This document shows, in pieces, positions 1 through 8,853 of a stretch of 64,000 nt of DNA. Each line of letters begins with the position of its first letter. Positions within the stretch are counted from its first letter, which is position 1. A program made the translations under genes and the position numbers. The DNA is from Enemella dayhoffiae (GTDB lineage: Bacteria; Actinomycetota; Actinomycetes; Propionibacteriales; Propionibacteriaceae), in contig NZ_NMVQ01000003.1 in the NCBI RefSeq assembly GCF_002250625.1, forward strand, positions 1-64,000. The letters are read 5' to 3'. The notes beneath the pieces are model-generated. The model made no database searches and was not told the origin of the DNA. It saw only the letters and a list, made by a program, of their open reading frames with translations.

Positions 1-1
1 G

Positions 2-109
2 ACGAAGTCCGAGATCATCCGGTGTCTGAAACGTCTTCTCGCCCGCGAACTCTGGGCCGCGATGCGACCCATCCGCGAAGCCCGGCCATCCCTCCAAATC
101 GCGGCTTGA
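2..109 (+). pseudogene. IS110-family transposase, C-terminal fragment
   Basis: Reading from base 2 gives an open frame of 35 residues starting TKSEIIRCLKRLLARELW and ending at TGA 107-109. The CLKR(x)nAREL pattern is typical of the extreme C-terminus of IS110/IS1111 transposases, after the transposase-20 domain. The rest of the protein lies off the left edge, so whether the element is intact cannot be judged. The fragment is short, so the family call rests on this motif and the typical downstream tail. Confidence 0.55.
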
Positions 110-125
110 CAGATATAGGAGCATC

Positions 126-332
126 AACGCCGCCATGGAATCGTTCTTCGCGCTGCTCCAGAAGAACGTCCTGAACCGCCGCTCCTGGACCCTCCGCGAC
201 GAACTCCGCATCGCCATCGTGGCCTGGATCGAAAAGACCTACCATCGCCGCCGCGGACAACACTCCCTCGGGCGATTGACACCCATCGAGTACGAAACCA
301 CCATGACCACGCCAGCCCCTCAGGCTGCGTGA
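126..332 (+). pseudogene. IS3-family transposase (OrfB), C-terminal fragment
   Basis: The open frame from base 126 reads NAAMESFFALLQKNVL and continues with an HRRRGQHSLGRLTPIEYE block. This is the conserved end of the rve integrase core of IS3-type OrfB, where ESFF holds the last catalytic glutamate and the HSxLG(x)2TPxE(Y/F) block closes the protein. The N-terminal part with the first two catalytic aspartates is missing, replaced by the IS110 end. There is a methionine at 135, but it is internal to the family alignment and is not a real start. This is a dead remnant. Confidence 0.7.
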
Positions 333-354
333 CCCAACCTGTCACCAGAACGTG

Positions 355-642
355 CAGCAGTCCCAGCGCATAGCCCGAGCGTACCTAGGCGATGCGGTCA
401 AAGCTCACCTTGGGGCGGAATCGGCACTCGCTCGGCAGCCTCGCAGTTTCGGTCGGTCCCGCCACGCATTCTTAACGTCTTTGAGGCCCTCTTGAAAAGG
501 TGTGCAGGCCAACTGAGACGACTCAGTCCGCGACTCCGGCGAACTCTGGTCAGTTCACAGCCACAATCTACCGCCGTTTGCGGTCGGAAACTGGACCGGG
601 GTGCGGCTTGCGGTGCGGCGTACGGATGAAAGACTCGGTGCC
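355..642. other. Intergenic stretch between IS remnants and the transcarboxylase operon
   Basis: No gene is supported in these 288 bases. There is a small inverted repeat, ACTGAG (512-517) with CTCAGT (522-527) around a 4-base loop. Base composition is slightly less GC-rich than the flanking genes, as expected for IS-flanking DNA. The promoter of the transcarboxylase operon must lie here or just downstream, but I cannot point to convincing -35 and -10 boxes. Confidence 0.4.
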
Positions 643-2139
643 ATGAGCAAGAAGATCGGGATCACCGAGGTCGTGCTCCGAGACGGGCACCAGTCGCTGA
701 TGGCGACCCGGATGGCGACCGACGACATGGTCGGCGCCTGCGCCGACATCGACGCCGCCGGGTTCTGGAGCGTGGAGTGCTGGGGCGGGGCCACCTTCGA
801 CGCCTGCATCCGCTTCCTCAACGAGGATCCGTGGCAGCGGCTGCGCACCTTCCGCGAGTTGCTGCCGAACAGTCGGCTGCAGATGCTGCTGCGCGGACAG
901 AACCTGCTCGGCTATCGCCACTATGAGGATCAGGTCGTGGACAAGTTTGTCGAGAAGTCCGCCGAGAACGGGATGGACGTGTTCCGCGTGTTCGACGCGC
1001 TCAACGACCCGCGCAACCTGCAGCGGGCGATGGCCGCGGTGAAGAACGTCGGCAAGCACGCCCAAGGCACCATCTGCTACACCGTCTCACCGCTGCACGA
1101 CGTCGACGGCTATGTACGCCTGGCCGGCCAGCTGCTGGACATGGGCGCGGATTCCCTTGCCCTGAAGGACATGGCGGCGTTGCTGAAGCCGCAGCCGGCA
1201 TACGACATCGTGAAGGCGATCAAGGACGCCTACGGTGAGGAAACCCAGATCAACGTGCACTGCCACGCCACCACCGGGGTCACCCAGGTGTCGCTGATGA
1301 AGGCGATCGAGGCGGGCGCCGACGTGGTCGACACCTCCATCTCGTCGATGTCGATGGGCCCGGGCCACAACCCGACCGAGTCGGTGGTGGAGATGCTGGA
1401 GGGCACTGGCTATGTGACCGACATCGACCAGGACCGCCTGGTGAAGATTCGCGACCACTTCGCCGAGGTGCGCCCCCGCTACAAGCAGTTCGAGAGCGCG
1501 ATCACCACCGCCGACACCGAGATCTTCGCCTCCCAGATCCCCGGCGGGATGATCACCAACATGGAGTCCCAGCTCAAGGCGCAGGGGGCCGGCGACCGGG
1601 TCTCGGAGGTGATGGCGGAGGTGCCGCGGGTACGTGCGGACGCCGGCTATCCGCCGCTGGTCACCCCGAGCTCGCAGATCGTCGGCACCCAGGCGGTGTT
1701 CAACGTGCTGATGGGCCGCTACCAGGTGCTCACCGGCGAGTTCGCCGACCTGGTGCTCGGCTACTACGGCGCCTGCCCCGGCGAGCGGGACGCCACGGTG
1801 GTCGAGAAGGCGAGGACGCAGACTGGCAAGGAACCGATCACCACCCGGCCGGCCGACGAGCTCGAGCCGGAGTGGGACAAACTGGTCGCCGAGGCGGCCG
1901 GGCTGGAGGGCGCCGACGGCAGTGAGGAGGACGTGCTCACCAACGCCATGTTCCCCGGCGTCGCCCCCGGCTTCTTCGCCACCCGCGCCGACGGGCCGAA
2001 GAACGTCGGCAAGACCCCCGAACAGGTGGCAGCCGACCGGGCCGCCGCGGCGGGGGAGCCCCACGCCGTCCGCGAACCGATCCGCTATCGCGTCAGCGTC
2101 GGCGGACGCACCCAGACCGTCTCGGTCGAACCCGCTTGA
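643..2139 (+). CDS. Methylmalonyl-CoA carboxytransferase (transcarboxylase) 5S subunit
   Basis: This is the pyruvate/oxaloacetate half of transcarboxylase. It moves a carboxyl group between carboxybiotin on the 1.3S subunit and pyruvate, giving oxaloacetate, in the cytoplasmic Wood-Werkman cycle. The 498-residue protein is a metal-dependent TIM-barrel carboxyltransferase. Visible active-site elements are D14 in LRDGHQS, K175 in ALKDMAA (the lysine carbamylated in the Propionibacterium freudenreichii enzyme) and the metal ligands H206 and H208 in HCHATTG. All are offset by nine residues from the freudenreichii numbering as I recall it. ATG 643 is chosen because homology begins there; an upstream in-frame GTG at 601 adds only unrelated residues. 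The gene leads an operon with 12S, a small protein and 1.3S. Confidence 0.95.
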   Translation: MSKKIGITEVVLRDGHQSLMATRMATDDMVGACADIDAAGFWSVECWGGATFDACIRFLNEDPWQRLRTFRELLPNSRLQMLLRGQNLLGYRHYEDQVVDKFVEKSAENGMDVFRVFDALNDPRNLQRAMAAVKNVGKHAQGTICYTVSPLHDVDGYVRLAGQLLDMGADSLALKDMAALLKPQPAYDIVKAIKDAYGEETQINVHCHATTGVTQVSLMKAIEAGADVVDTSISSMSMGPGHNPTESVVEMLEGTGYVTDIDQDRLVKIRDHFAEVRPRYKQFESAITTADTEIFASQIPGGMITNMESQLKAQGAGDRVSEVMAEVPRVRADAGYPPLVTPSSQIVGTQAVFNVLMGRYQVLTGEFADLVLGYYGACPGERDATVVEKARTQTGKEPITTRPADELEPEWDKLVAEAAGLEGADGSEEDVLTNAMFPGVAPGFFATRADGPKNVGKTPEQVAADRAAAAGEPHAVREPIRYRVSVGGRTQTVSVEPA

Positions 2140-2158
2140 TTCTGAGGTGATTTCAGCA

Positions 2159-3718
2159 ATGACAGAACAACTTCCGTCGATGTCCCAGCGGCTCGAGCAA
2201 CTGGCCGAGGCGCGCGCCGAGGTCGAGGCCGGCGGCGGGGAGAAGCGGATCGCCAAGCAGCACGAACAGGGCAAGCTGAGCGCCCGCGAGCGGATCGACG
2301 CGCTGCTCGACCCCGGCACCTTCGCCGAGACCGGCATGTTCGCCAAGCACCGCACCACCTTCTTCGGCATGGACACCGCGGTCGCTCCCGCGGACGGGGT
2401 GGTCACCGGCGCCGGGGCCGTGCTCGGCCGGCCGGTGCACGTCGCCTCGCAGGACTTCACCGTGATGGGCGGCTCGGCCGGGGAAACCCAGTCCAACAAG
2501 GTGGTTGCGATGATGAAGGCCTCGCTCACCACCGGCACCCCGTTCGTATTCATCAACGACTCCGGCGGCGCGCGGGTGCAGGAGGGGATCGACTCGCTGT
2601 CGGGTTATGGGCGGGTGTTCTTCAACAACGTGCTGCTGTCGGGGGTGGTGCCGCAGGTGTCCATCATCGCCGGACCGTGTGCCGGCGGGGCGGCGTACTC
2701 TCCCGCGCTGACCGACTTCATCATCCAGACCCGCCGGGCCAACATGTTCATCACCGGGCCCAACGTGATCTCCCAGGTCACCGGGGAGAAGGTGAGCGCC
2801 GAGGAGCTCGGCGGGGCGGACGCGCACATGAGCCGCTCCGGGGTGTCGCACTTCGTCGCCGACGACGACGAGCAGGCGATCCTGATCGCCAAGAAGCTGC
2901 TAAGTTTCCTGCCCCAGAACAACACCGAGGACCCGCCGATCGTCGACGCAGACGATGTGGTGGAGCCCAACGACAAGCTGCGCGAGATCGTCCCGGTCGA
3001 GGGCCGCAAGGGCTACGACGTGCGTGAGGTGATCGCCGAGATCGTCGACCACGCAGACTTTCTCGAGGTGCAGGCCGGCTATGCGCAGAACCTGGTCGTC
3101 GGCTTCGCCCGGATCACCGGGCGTACCGTGGGTGTCGTCGCCAACCAGCCGCAGGTGATGTCGGGGGTGCTCGACATCAACTCCTCCGACAAGGGATCCA
3201 CCTTCGTCCGCTTCTGCAACGCGTTCAACATCCCGCTGCTGACGCTGGTCGACGTGCCCGGATTCCTGCCCGGGGTAGCCCAGGAGCACGGCGGCATCAT
3301 CCGCCACGGCGCCAAGATGTTGTACGCCTATTCCGCGGCCACGGTGCCCAAGATCACCGTGGTGCTGCGGAAATCCTACGGTGGGGCCTATCTGGCGATG
3401 TGCTCCAAGGATCTCGGTGCCGATCGGGTTTTCGCGTGGCCGACCGCCGAGATCGCGGTGATGGGTGCCGAGGGCGCGGTCAACGTCGTGTTCAAGCGCG
3501 AGATCGACGCCGCCGAGGACCCGGCGGTCAAGCGCGCCGAGATGGTGGAGCTCTATCGCGAAACGTTCTCCACCCCGTTCATGGCCGCCTCCCGCGGGCT
3601 GGTCGACGACATCATCGACCCCGCCGACACGCGCCGGCAGGTGGCGATGGCGCTGGAGATCCTGGCCGCCAAGCGGGAGACCCGGCCGACCAAGAAGCAC
3701 GGCCTCGGCCCGAGCTGA
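2159..3718 (+). CDS. Methylmalonyl-CoA carboxytransferase 12S subunit
   Basis: This is the acyl-CoA half of transcarboxylase: it takes the carboxyl group from methylmalonyl-CoA, releases propionyl-CoA and loads the biotin of the 1.3S subunit. The 519-residue protein has the tandem crotonase-like carboxyltransferase domains of the propionyl-CoA carboxylase beta family. Landmarks include SGGARVQEGIDSL, GPCAGGAAYSPALTD and, in the second half, DVPGFLPGVAQEHGGIIRHGAK and KSYGGAYLAMCSKDLGAD (quoted in part). Start ATG 2159 follows a GAGGTG ribosome-binding site by a normal distance and lies 19 bases after the 5S stop. Earlier in-frame starts would overlap the 5S gene and lack homology. Confidence 0.95.
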   Translation: MTEQLPSMSQRLEQLAEARAEVEAGGGEKRIAKQHEQGKLSARERIDALLDPGTFAETGMFAKHRTTFFGMDTAVAPADGVVTGAGAVLGRPVHVASQDFTVMGGSAGETQSNKVVAMMKASLTTGTPFVFINDSGGARVQEGIDSLSGYGRVFFNNVLLSGVVPQVSIIAGPCAGGAAYSPALTDFIIQTRRANMFITGPNVISQVTGEKVSAEELGGADAHMSRSGVSHFVADDDEQAILIAKKLLSFLPQNNTEDPPIVDADDVVEPNDKLREIVPVEGRKGYDVREVIAEIVDHADFLEVQAGYAQNLVVGFARITGRTVGVVANQPQVMSGVLDINSSDKGSTFVRFCNAFNIPLLTLVDVPGFLPGVAQEHGGIIRHGAKMLYAYSAATVPKITVVLRKSYGGAYLAMCSKDLGADRVFAWPTAEIAVMGAEGAVNVVFKREIDAAEDPAVKRAEMVELYRETFSTPFMAASRGLVDDIIDPADTRRQVAMALEILAAKRETRPTKKHGLGPS

Positions 3719-3731
3719 TCGGAGGATGACG

Positions 3732-3995
3732 ATGGCTGAATCCGAAGCCGAGTTGAAAGAACTGGTACGCCGGCTCTCCGAGCGCCTGGACACCGTCGAG
3801 GCCGAGCTCGCCGAGCTGCGCCGCCGCAGCGACGAGGACGTCCCCGAGGACGTGCTGATCGCCATCTCCGCGGCCGTCGCTGCCTATCTGGGGCACCGCG
3901 CCAAGGTCAGGGCGGTGCGCTTCCGTCGGACCGGGGTGTGGGCCCAGCAGGGCCGCAGCGCCGTACAGTCCCGGACCGTCCCGCACACCCGCTAG
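3732..3995 (+). CDS. Small transcarboxylase-operon protein (coiled coil plus biotin-complex tail)
   Basis: An 87-residue protein lies between the 12S and 1.3S genes. Residues 5-40 are charged and heptad-like (ELKELVRRLSERLDTVEAEL), predicting a coiled coil. A hydrophobic helix follows (VLIAISAAVAAYLG), then a basic tail with WAQQGR. That last pattern resembles the tail of small assembly subunits (OadG/delta-like) of biotin-dependent decarboxylases and carboxylases, so I infer a role in assembling or stabilising the complex; this is not shown by sequence alone. ATG 3732 is preferred to ATG 3726 because GGAGG at 3721-3725 abuts 3726 but sits six bases before 3732. Confidence 0.8.
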   Translation: MAESEAELKELVRRLSERLDTVEAELAELRRRSDEDVPEDVLIAISAAVAAYLGHRAKVRAVRFRRTGVWAQQGRSAVQSRTVPHTR

Positions 3996-4004
3996 GAGAA
4001 CGAG

Positions 4005-4370
4005 ATGAAGCTGAAGGTGACCGTCAACGGGACGCCCTACGAGGTCGAGGTCGAGGTGGCCGAGGAGGAGCGTCCGAGTCTGGGCAGCCTCGTCATCGGC
4101 GGTGCCCAGGGGACGCCGACCGCGCCGACGTCGGCGTCGGTGCCCGCGGTGTCGGCGAACTCGGTGGTCGCGCCGCTGGCCGGATCGATCGCCCGGATCC
4201 TGGTCGAGGAGGGGGACTCGATCGAGTCCGGCCAGGTGCTGGTCGTGCTGGAGGCGATGAAGATGGAGACCGAGATCACCGCCCCCCAGACCGGTACCGT
4301 CGCCGCCGTGCACGTCGCCCCCGGAGACCCCGTCCAGGGCGGCCAGGTCCTCATCGACCTCGCCTCCTGA
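4005..4370 (+). CDS. Methylmalonyl-CoA carboxytransferase 1.3S subunit (biotin carboxyl carrier)
   Basis: A 121-residue biotinyl protein that shuttles the carboxyl group between the 12S and 5S active sites. The N-terminal 25 residues form the beta strand that docks on the larger subunits. A Gly/Ala/Pro/Thr/Ser linker (about 32-52) follows, then the biotinyl domain with EAMKMETE, the biotin-accepting lysine being K86. The family's reference protein from P. freudenreichii is almost the same length. The gene starts nine bases after the preceding stop, with AGGAG upstream, so the whole operon is probably one transcript. Confidence 0.95.
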   Translation: MKLKVTVNGTPYEVEVEVAEEERPSLGSLVIGGAQGTPTAPTSASVPAVSANSVVAPLAGSIARILVEEGDSIESGQVLVVLEAMKMETEITAPQTGTVAAVHVAPGDPVQGGQVLIDLAS

Positions 4371-4388
4371 CGCTGCACAGCCCACGCT

Positions 4389-4438
4389 GGCTGAGCCTGT
4401 CGAAGCCAGCCCCTACGTTGGCTGAGCCTGTCGAAGCC
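4389..4438. repeat. Two tandem copies of the 19-bp GGCTGAGCCTGTCGAAGCC repeat
   Basis: Identical 19-mers at 4389-4407 and 4420-4438, in the same orientation, lie after the transcarboxylase operon. Further copies or variants appear at 5816-5834, 5846-5874, 5895-5910 (inverted), 9307-9325, 11558-11576, 17112-17129 and 43230-43268. The unit contains the partial palindrome TTCGA(C)AGG. Confidence 0.85.
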
Positions 4439-4542
4439 ACCCGCGCCGAAGGAGCCGGAATAGGTGACGAAGCAACTATTCGGAACTTCTCATGGCAGAA
4501 TTGCGCGGAACGCGCGGGCGGTCCGCGCTGCTGAGGGGGGAC

Positions 4543-5805
4543 ATGCGGGCACCGGGGATTGTCGGAGCGATCGCGAGTTGCCTGCTGCTGGTCGGCTGTG
4601 GTGGAGGGGCCGCGGGCGCCGCGAACAGCACCCCTGAGCCGGCGCCGAGCGCCCCAGCGAGCCCGTCCGCGGCGCCGAGCAGCGCGGCACCGGCGCCCAC
4701 CCCCGCGCCGAGCTCGCCGCCCCCGGCGACCGGCCCCTTCGGCCTGGCCGTCAACGTGCCCAACGGCGCCAAGGGCGTACCCGTCGACACCCTGATCACC
4801 GTCACCCCGCAGTTCGGCAAGGTCGAGTCGGTCACGGTGAGCACCACCGCGTCCGGCAAGAGCACCGTCCCGAAGATCGGCGGCGACGTGAACGACCAGG
4901 GCGCCTGGGTGGCGGCCAGCCGACTCGACCCCTCGGCCAGCTACACCGTGACCGCCTCCGGCGTCGGCAACGACGGTTCGCGCAAGACCGAGAAGGTGCA
5001 GTTCAACACCGCGGCGCTGTCCCGGTCGATGGAGGTGTTCCCGACCCTCACCCCGGTGCAGGGTGGTCCCTTCGGCGTGGCACAGCCGGTGGTGATCCAG
5101 TTCGATCACCCGGTCGCCAACAAGGCCGAGTTCGAGCGGAACCTCCGCGTCACCTCCATCCCCGCCCAGGAAGGCTCGTGGGGCTGGATCGACGACAAGA
5201 CCGTGCACTACCGGCCCAAGGACTACTGGCAGCCCGGCACCGAGGTCAACCTCGACGCCAACCTCAACGGGGTGAACGCCGGCAACGGGTTCTATGGCCA
5301 GGAGAGCCGCACGCTCAAGCTGAAGATCGGCCGCAAGCAGGTCGGCCGCGTCGACATCTCCGGGCACAAGATCTCCTGGGAGACCGACGGGCAGCCGGCC
5401 AAGAGCTATCCGATGTCGGCCGGCAAGGAGGGGTTCACCACCCGCTCCGGCACCAAGGTCGTGATGGAGAAGGCCGAAAACATCAAGATGGAAAGCGAAA
5501 CCACCGGCATCTCCCGCGACTCGGCGGAGGGCTATTCGGTCAAGGTGGCGTACGCCCTGCGGGTCACCTCGTCCGGTGAGTTCATCCACTCCGCACCCTG
5601 GAACGAGGGGAAGTTCGGCCGGGTGAACGCCTCCCACGGCTGCGTCGGCATGTCGGAGGAACAGATGTACTCGCTCTATGAGCAGGCCCAGATCGGCGAC
5701 CCCGTCGTCTTCACCGGCTCCGACCGCCCGACCGAGTTCGGCAACGGCTGGAGCGCCTGGGACGAGAGCTGGGACCAGTGGCGCACCCACTCCGCCCTCA
5801 AGTGA
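4543..5805 (+). CDS. L,D-transpeptidase lipoprotein (LdtMt-like, YkuD domain)
   Basis: A 420-residue secreted lipoprotein predicted to form 3-3 cross-links in peptidoglycan or attach proteins to it. The first 20 residues are a lipoprotein signal with the lipobox LVGC. An Ala/Pro/Ser-rich spacer follows (to about residue 65), then Ig-like Ldt domains, then the YkuD catalytic domain. The catalytic signature H(x)nSHGCVGM is visible, with C367 as nucleophile and H365 just before it. ATG 4543 is preferred over ATG 4492 because it has a strong GAGGGGGG ribosome-binding site and gives a clean signal peptide. The gene is flanked on both sides by the 19-bp repeats. Confidence 0.9.
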   Translation: MRAPGIVGAIASCLLLVGCGGGAAGAANSTPEPAPSAPASPSAAPSSAAPAPTPAPSSPPPATGPFGLAVNVPNGAKGVPVDTLITVTPQFGKVESVTVSTTASGKSTVPKIGGDVNDQGAWVAASRLDPSASYTVTASGVGNDGSRKTEKVQFNTAALSRSMEVFPTLTPVQGGPFGVAQPVVIQFDHPVANKAEFERNLRVTSIPAQEGSWGWIDDKTVHYRPKDYWQPGTEVNLDANLNGVNAGNGFYGQESRTLKLKIGRKQVGRVDISGHKISWETDGQPAKSYPMSAGKEGFTTRSGTKVVMEKAENIKMESETTGISRDSAEGYSVKVAYALRVTSSGEFIHSAPWNEGKFGRVNASHGCVGMSEEQMYSLYEQAQIGDPVVFTGSDRPTEFGNGWSAWDESWDQWRTHSALK

Positions 5806-5815
5806 CCTGCACGTT

Positions 5816-5910
5816 GGCTGAGCCTGTCGAAGCCACCTGCACGTTGGCTGAGCAAGCGCCGGCGAGTCGAAGCCCGGTCCCCCGCGTGAGGTCCCTTCGA
5901 CAGGCTCAGG
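5816..5910. repeat. Cluster of 19-bp repeat copies between convergent genes
   Basis: A perfect copy of the GGCTGAGCCTGTCGAAGCC unit is at 5816-5834. A variant with a different centre (GGCTGAG at 5846, GTCGAAGCC ending at 5874) follows, and an inverted copy (CTTCGACAGGCTCAGG) is at 5895-5910. Direct and inverted copies can pair into a hairpin, so the cluster may double as the terminator shared by the L,D-transpeptidase gene and the opposing dcu gene. Confidence 0.8.
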
Positions 5911-5920
5911 GAGCGTACGG

Positions 5921-7288
5921 TCAGAGGATCATCGCGCCGAACAGGTAACCGAGGCCGACGGCGAACGCGACGGTGAGCACGCCCGGCACCAGGAACGGGT
6001 GGTTGAACACCGCCTTGCCGACCCGGGTCGACCCGGTGTCGTCCATCTCCACCGCGGCCAGCAGCGTGGGATAGGTCGGCAGCACGAACAGCGCCGACAC
6101 CGCGGCGAACGCGGCGACCAGACCGACGTTGCCCACCCCGAGCGCGATCGCCGCCGGCATCAGCGCCTTCGCCGTTGCCGCCTGCGAATACAGCAGCGAG
6201 GCGGCGAAGAACAGCACCACCGCGAGCAGCCACGAGTGCCCCTGCAGCAGCCCGCCGGCCGCACCCTTGATCGTGTCGATGTGGGTGTTCACGAACGTGG
6301 TGCCCAACCAGGCGACACCGAGCACGCACACCGACGCGCTCATGCCCGACTTGAACGTGGGCGCGTTCAGGATGTCCGCGGGCCGGATCTTCGAAACCAG
6401 CACGATGATCGTGGCGATCGACAGCATGATCGCGATGATTGCCGCGTCGCGCGGCATCGGCGGGTTGGCGATCCACTTCAGCTTGTCGCTGATCGCCGCC
6501 GAATAGAGCATCACCAGCACCAGGCCGATCAGGAAGATCACCACCGACGCCTTCGCCCCCTTCGGAGCCGCGTACGCCTCGGCGTCGCGATGGTGCACCA
6601 AACCGGCCGCCTTGCGCTCCTGATAGACCGGGTCGAACTCCAGGGCCGACTTCTTGTTCACGAACTTGTCCCAGGCCAGCGTCAGCGCCGCAACGATCAT
6701 GCAGGCGGGGAAAGTGGCCAGGAAGGTGACCGCCAGGATCTGCAGATAGTCGACAGGCGGCTGCCCGCCGTGCGGCTTGCCGAGCTCGGTGGACAGCCAC
6801 ACCACGGCCGCCGAGATGGGCGAGGCGGTGATCGCGATCTGACTGGCCACCACCGCGATCGACAACGGCCGCGCCGGTCGGATGTTGTTCTCCTTGGCCA
6901 CCTCGGTGATCACCGGCATGGTCGAGAACGCGGTGTGACCGGTGCCGGCCATCCACGTCATCAGATAGGTGATGATCGGCGCGAGAAACATCAGGTGCTT
7001 CGGGTTCTTGCGCAGGATCACGTCGGCCAGGTGCACCAGATAGTCCAGGCCGCCGGCCACCTGCATCGCCGCGATCGCGGCGATGACGGCCATGATGATG
7101 GTCACCACGTCGACCGGAATGTCAAGCTTGACGGAGGTTCCGTCCACATAGAACGTACGCACCTTGGCACCGAGCAGGCCCAGCACGATCACGCCCAGGC
7201 CACCGGCGAAGCCGATCCCGATGCCGCCCAACCGGGCGCCCAGGAAGATCGCCAGCAGCACCACCAACAGGTGGATCCACACCATCAT
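5921..7288 (-). CDS. Anaerobic C4-dicarboxylate transporter (DcuA/DcuB family)
   Basis: A 455-residue polytopic membrane protein of the Dcu family, which exchanges fumarate, malate or aspartate for succinate during fumarate respiration. The N-terminal half carries family landmarks such as MQVAGGLDYLVHLADVILRK (partial), LTYLMTWMAGTGH-like sequence and the ASQIAITASPISAA block. Ten or more hydrophobic segments are spread over the whole length. It starts seven bases after the aspA stop, so aspA-dcu form one operon coupling aspartate deamination to dicarboxylate exchange. I cannot separate DcuA from DcuB by eye, so no symbol is given. Two adjacent ATGs (7288, 7285) are possible starts. Confidence 0.88.
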   Translation of the reverse strand: MMVWIHLLVVLLAIFLGARLGGIGIGFAGGLGVIVLGLLGAKVRTFYVDGTSVKLDIPVDVVTIIMAVIAAIAAMQVAGGLDYLVHLADVILRKNPKHLMFLAPIITYLMTWMAGTGHTAFSTMPVITEVAKENNIRPARPLSIAVVASQIAITASPISAAVVWLSTELGKPHGGQPPVDYLQILAVTFLATFPACMIVAALTLAWDKFVNKKSALEFDPVYQERKAAGLVHHRDAEAYAAPKGAKASVVIFLIGLVLVMLYSAAISDKLKWIANPPMPRDAAIIAIMLSIATIIVLVSKIRPADILNAPTFKSGMSASVCVLGVAWLGTTFVNTHIDTIKGAAGGLLQGHSWLLAVVLFFAASLLYSQAATAKALMPAAIALGVGNVGLVAAFAAVSALFVLPTYPTLLAAVEMDDTGSTRVGKAVFNHPFLVPGVLTVAFAVGLGYLFGAMIL

Positions 7289-7294
7289 CTCAAC

Positions 7295-8740
7295 TCACCT
7301 CGTCGCCTGGGGGTCCTGCTGGATCTCAGCCAGGGTTGACAGATCACGCGGGTGCATCAGGTTCTCCACCGAGAAGATCTCATCCAATTGCTGGGGGGAC
7401 AGGAGGTTGCGCTCCAGCACCACCTCGCGTACCGACTTTCCGGTGGCGGCGCACTCCTTGCCGACCAGGTCACCGTTGTGGTGCCCGATCACGTCGTTCA
7501 GATAGGTGACGATGCCGATCGAGCGCTCGACATATTCGCGGCACCGCTCGACATTGGCGGTGATCCCATCCACACAGCGTTCGCGCAGGTTGTCGCACGC
7601 GTTGCTGAGCAGGAAGATCGACTCGAACATCGCCTGGCCGATCACCGGCTCCATCACGTTCAGCTGCAACTGACCGGCGTCCGCGGCCATGGTCACCGTG
7701 AGGTCGTTGCCGATCACCTTGAAGCACACTTGGTTGACCACTTCCGGGATCACCGGGTTCACCTTGGCCGGCATGATCGAGGAGCCGGCCTGCAGCTCGG
7801 GCAGGTTGATCTCCTTGAGCCCGGCGCGCGGTCCCGAAGCGAGCAGCCGCAGATCGTTGCACACCTTGCCCAGCTTGACTCCCACACGCTTCAGGGCTGC
7901 GTGCACCATCACGTAGGCCCCGCAGTCGCTGGTCGCCTCGATCAGGTTGGGAGCCGGTATGCAGGGATAGCCGGTCACCTCGGCCAACTTCTCGACGGCC
8001 AGGTGGGCGTACCCGACGGGCGTGTTCACCCCGGTTCCGATCGCGGTCGCGCCGAGGTTGACCTCGAGCAGCAACTCGGCGGTGCGCTCCAGCTGCACGA
8101 TCTCCTCGCGCAGCGTCGCCGCCCAGCCGTCGAACTCCTGGCCGAGGGTCATCGGCACCGCGTCCTGCAACTGCGTGCGGCCCATCTTCAATACGGTCGC
8201 AAACTCGGATCCCTTTGCCTGCAGGGAATCCGCCAGCCGCGACAGCGCGGTGGTCAGACCGGAGATGGAGGCGTACACCCCGATCCGGAAGCCGCTGGGA
8301 TAGGCGTCATTGGTCGACTGGCTGCGGTTGACGTGGTCGTTCGGGTTGATCACCGCATAATCGCCACGCGCCCTGCCCAGATTTTCCAGGGCGAGGTTGG
8401 CGATCACCTCGTTGGTGTTCATGTTCACACTGGTGCCCGCACCCCCCTGGAAGACGTCCACCGGGAACTGGTCCAGGCATCGCCCGTCGGTTAGGATCTG
8501 GTCACAGGCGGTGACGATCGCGTCGGCCACGTCCTGTGGCAGGACGCCCAACTGGGCGTTGGCCAGCGCTGCCGCCTTCTTGACCATGACCATGCCGCGG
8601 ATGAACTCCGGGACGTCGTTGATGGTGCTGTTGCTGATGGTGAAGTTCTCGATCGCGCGCAGGGTGTGGATCCCCCAATAGGCGGCTTCCGGGACTTCAC
8701 GGGTTCCCAAGAGATCTTCTTCGATCCGGACACCGGACAT
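7295..8740 (-). CDS. aspA: Aspartate ammonia-lyase
   Basis: Converts L-aspartate to fumarate and ammonia. The 481-residue protein has the fumarase/aspartase superfamily signature [12 protein letters not shown], the [15 protein letters not shown] block and the NDAYPSGF region near the active site, matching AspA of about 478 residues. The start is placed at ATG 8740 ([12 protein letters not shown]), about ten bases after the AAGGAG ribosome-binding site. ATG 8749 would put the site almost against the start codon, and the longer frame to 8800 adds unrelated residues. It lies upstream of dcu, and with the transcarboxylase operon nearby it feeds fumarate into the succinate/propionate branch. Confidence 0.95.
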   Translation of the reverse strand: MSGVRIEEDLLGTREVPEAAYWGIHTLRAIENFTISNSTINDVPEFIRGMVMVKKAAALANAQLGVLPQDVADAIVTACDQILTDGRCLDQFPVDVFQGGAGTSVNMNTNEVIANLALENLGRARGDYAVINPNDHVNRSQSTNDAYPSGFRIGVYASISGLTTALSRLADSLQAKGSEFATVLKMGRTQLQDAVPMTLGQEFDGWAATLREEIVQLERTAELLLEVNLGATAIGTGVNTPVGYAHLAVEKLAEVTGYPCIPAPNLIEATSDCGAYVMVHAALKRVGVKLGKVCNDLRLLASGPRAGLKEINLPELQAGSSIMPAKVNPVIPEVVNQVCFKVIGNDLTVTMAADAGQLQLNVMEPVIGQAMFESIFLLSNACDNLRERCVDGITANVERCREYVERSIGIVTYLNDVIGHHNGDLVGKECAATGKSVREVVLERNLLSPQQLDEIFSVENLMHPRDLSTLAEIQQDPQATR

Positions 8741-8829
8741 GGTGTGCATTCTCCTTCGTGGCGCATCTCCCGGCCGGTGTTTCCTGGCCGCCTGCCACAA
8801 CTTTCACGCTAGACCCGCGTCGATCCGGC

Positions 8830-8853
8830 GAAAACTGGGGGTCGGCCCCCCAA
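8830..8853 (-). terminator. Intrinsic terminator of the flavoprotein gene
   Basis: On the minus strand CTTGGGGGG pairs with ACCCCCAG around a short loop and is followed by TTTT (plus-strand AAAA at 8830-8833). It sits about 90 bases after the stop of the disulfide-reductase gene and before aspA, which reads the same way. Stem and U-tract are modest. Confidence 0.5.

Larger units (their letters stand above)
1..354 (+). mobile_element. Nested insertion-sequence remnants (IS110 end inside an IS3 remnant)
   Basis: Two transposase tails lie head to tail. The first 109 bases encode the C-terminus of an IS110-type transposase; after its stop comes a short AT-richer tail (TATAGGAGCATC, 114-125) of the kind that ends IS110 elements. 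From base 126 the sequence switches without a gap into the C-terminus of an IS3-type transposase, ending at 332. The simplest reading is that an IS110 element inserted into an IS3 element. The right edge near 354 is an estimate; no complete terminal inverted repeat can be checked because the left part lies outside the window. Confidence 0.6.

Noticed and set aside
1087-2556. A 489-codon minus-strand frame across the 5S and 12S genes.
   Set aside because: It is antisense to two certain genes, and its translation is His/Gly/Arg-rich without motifs.
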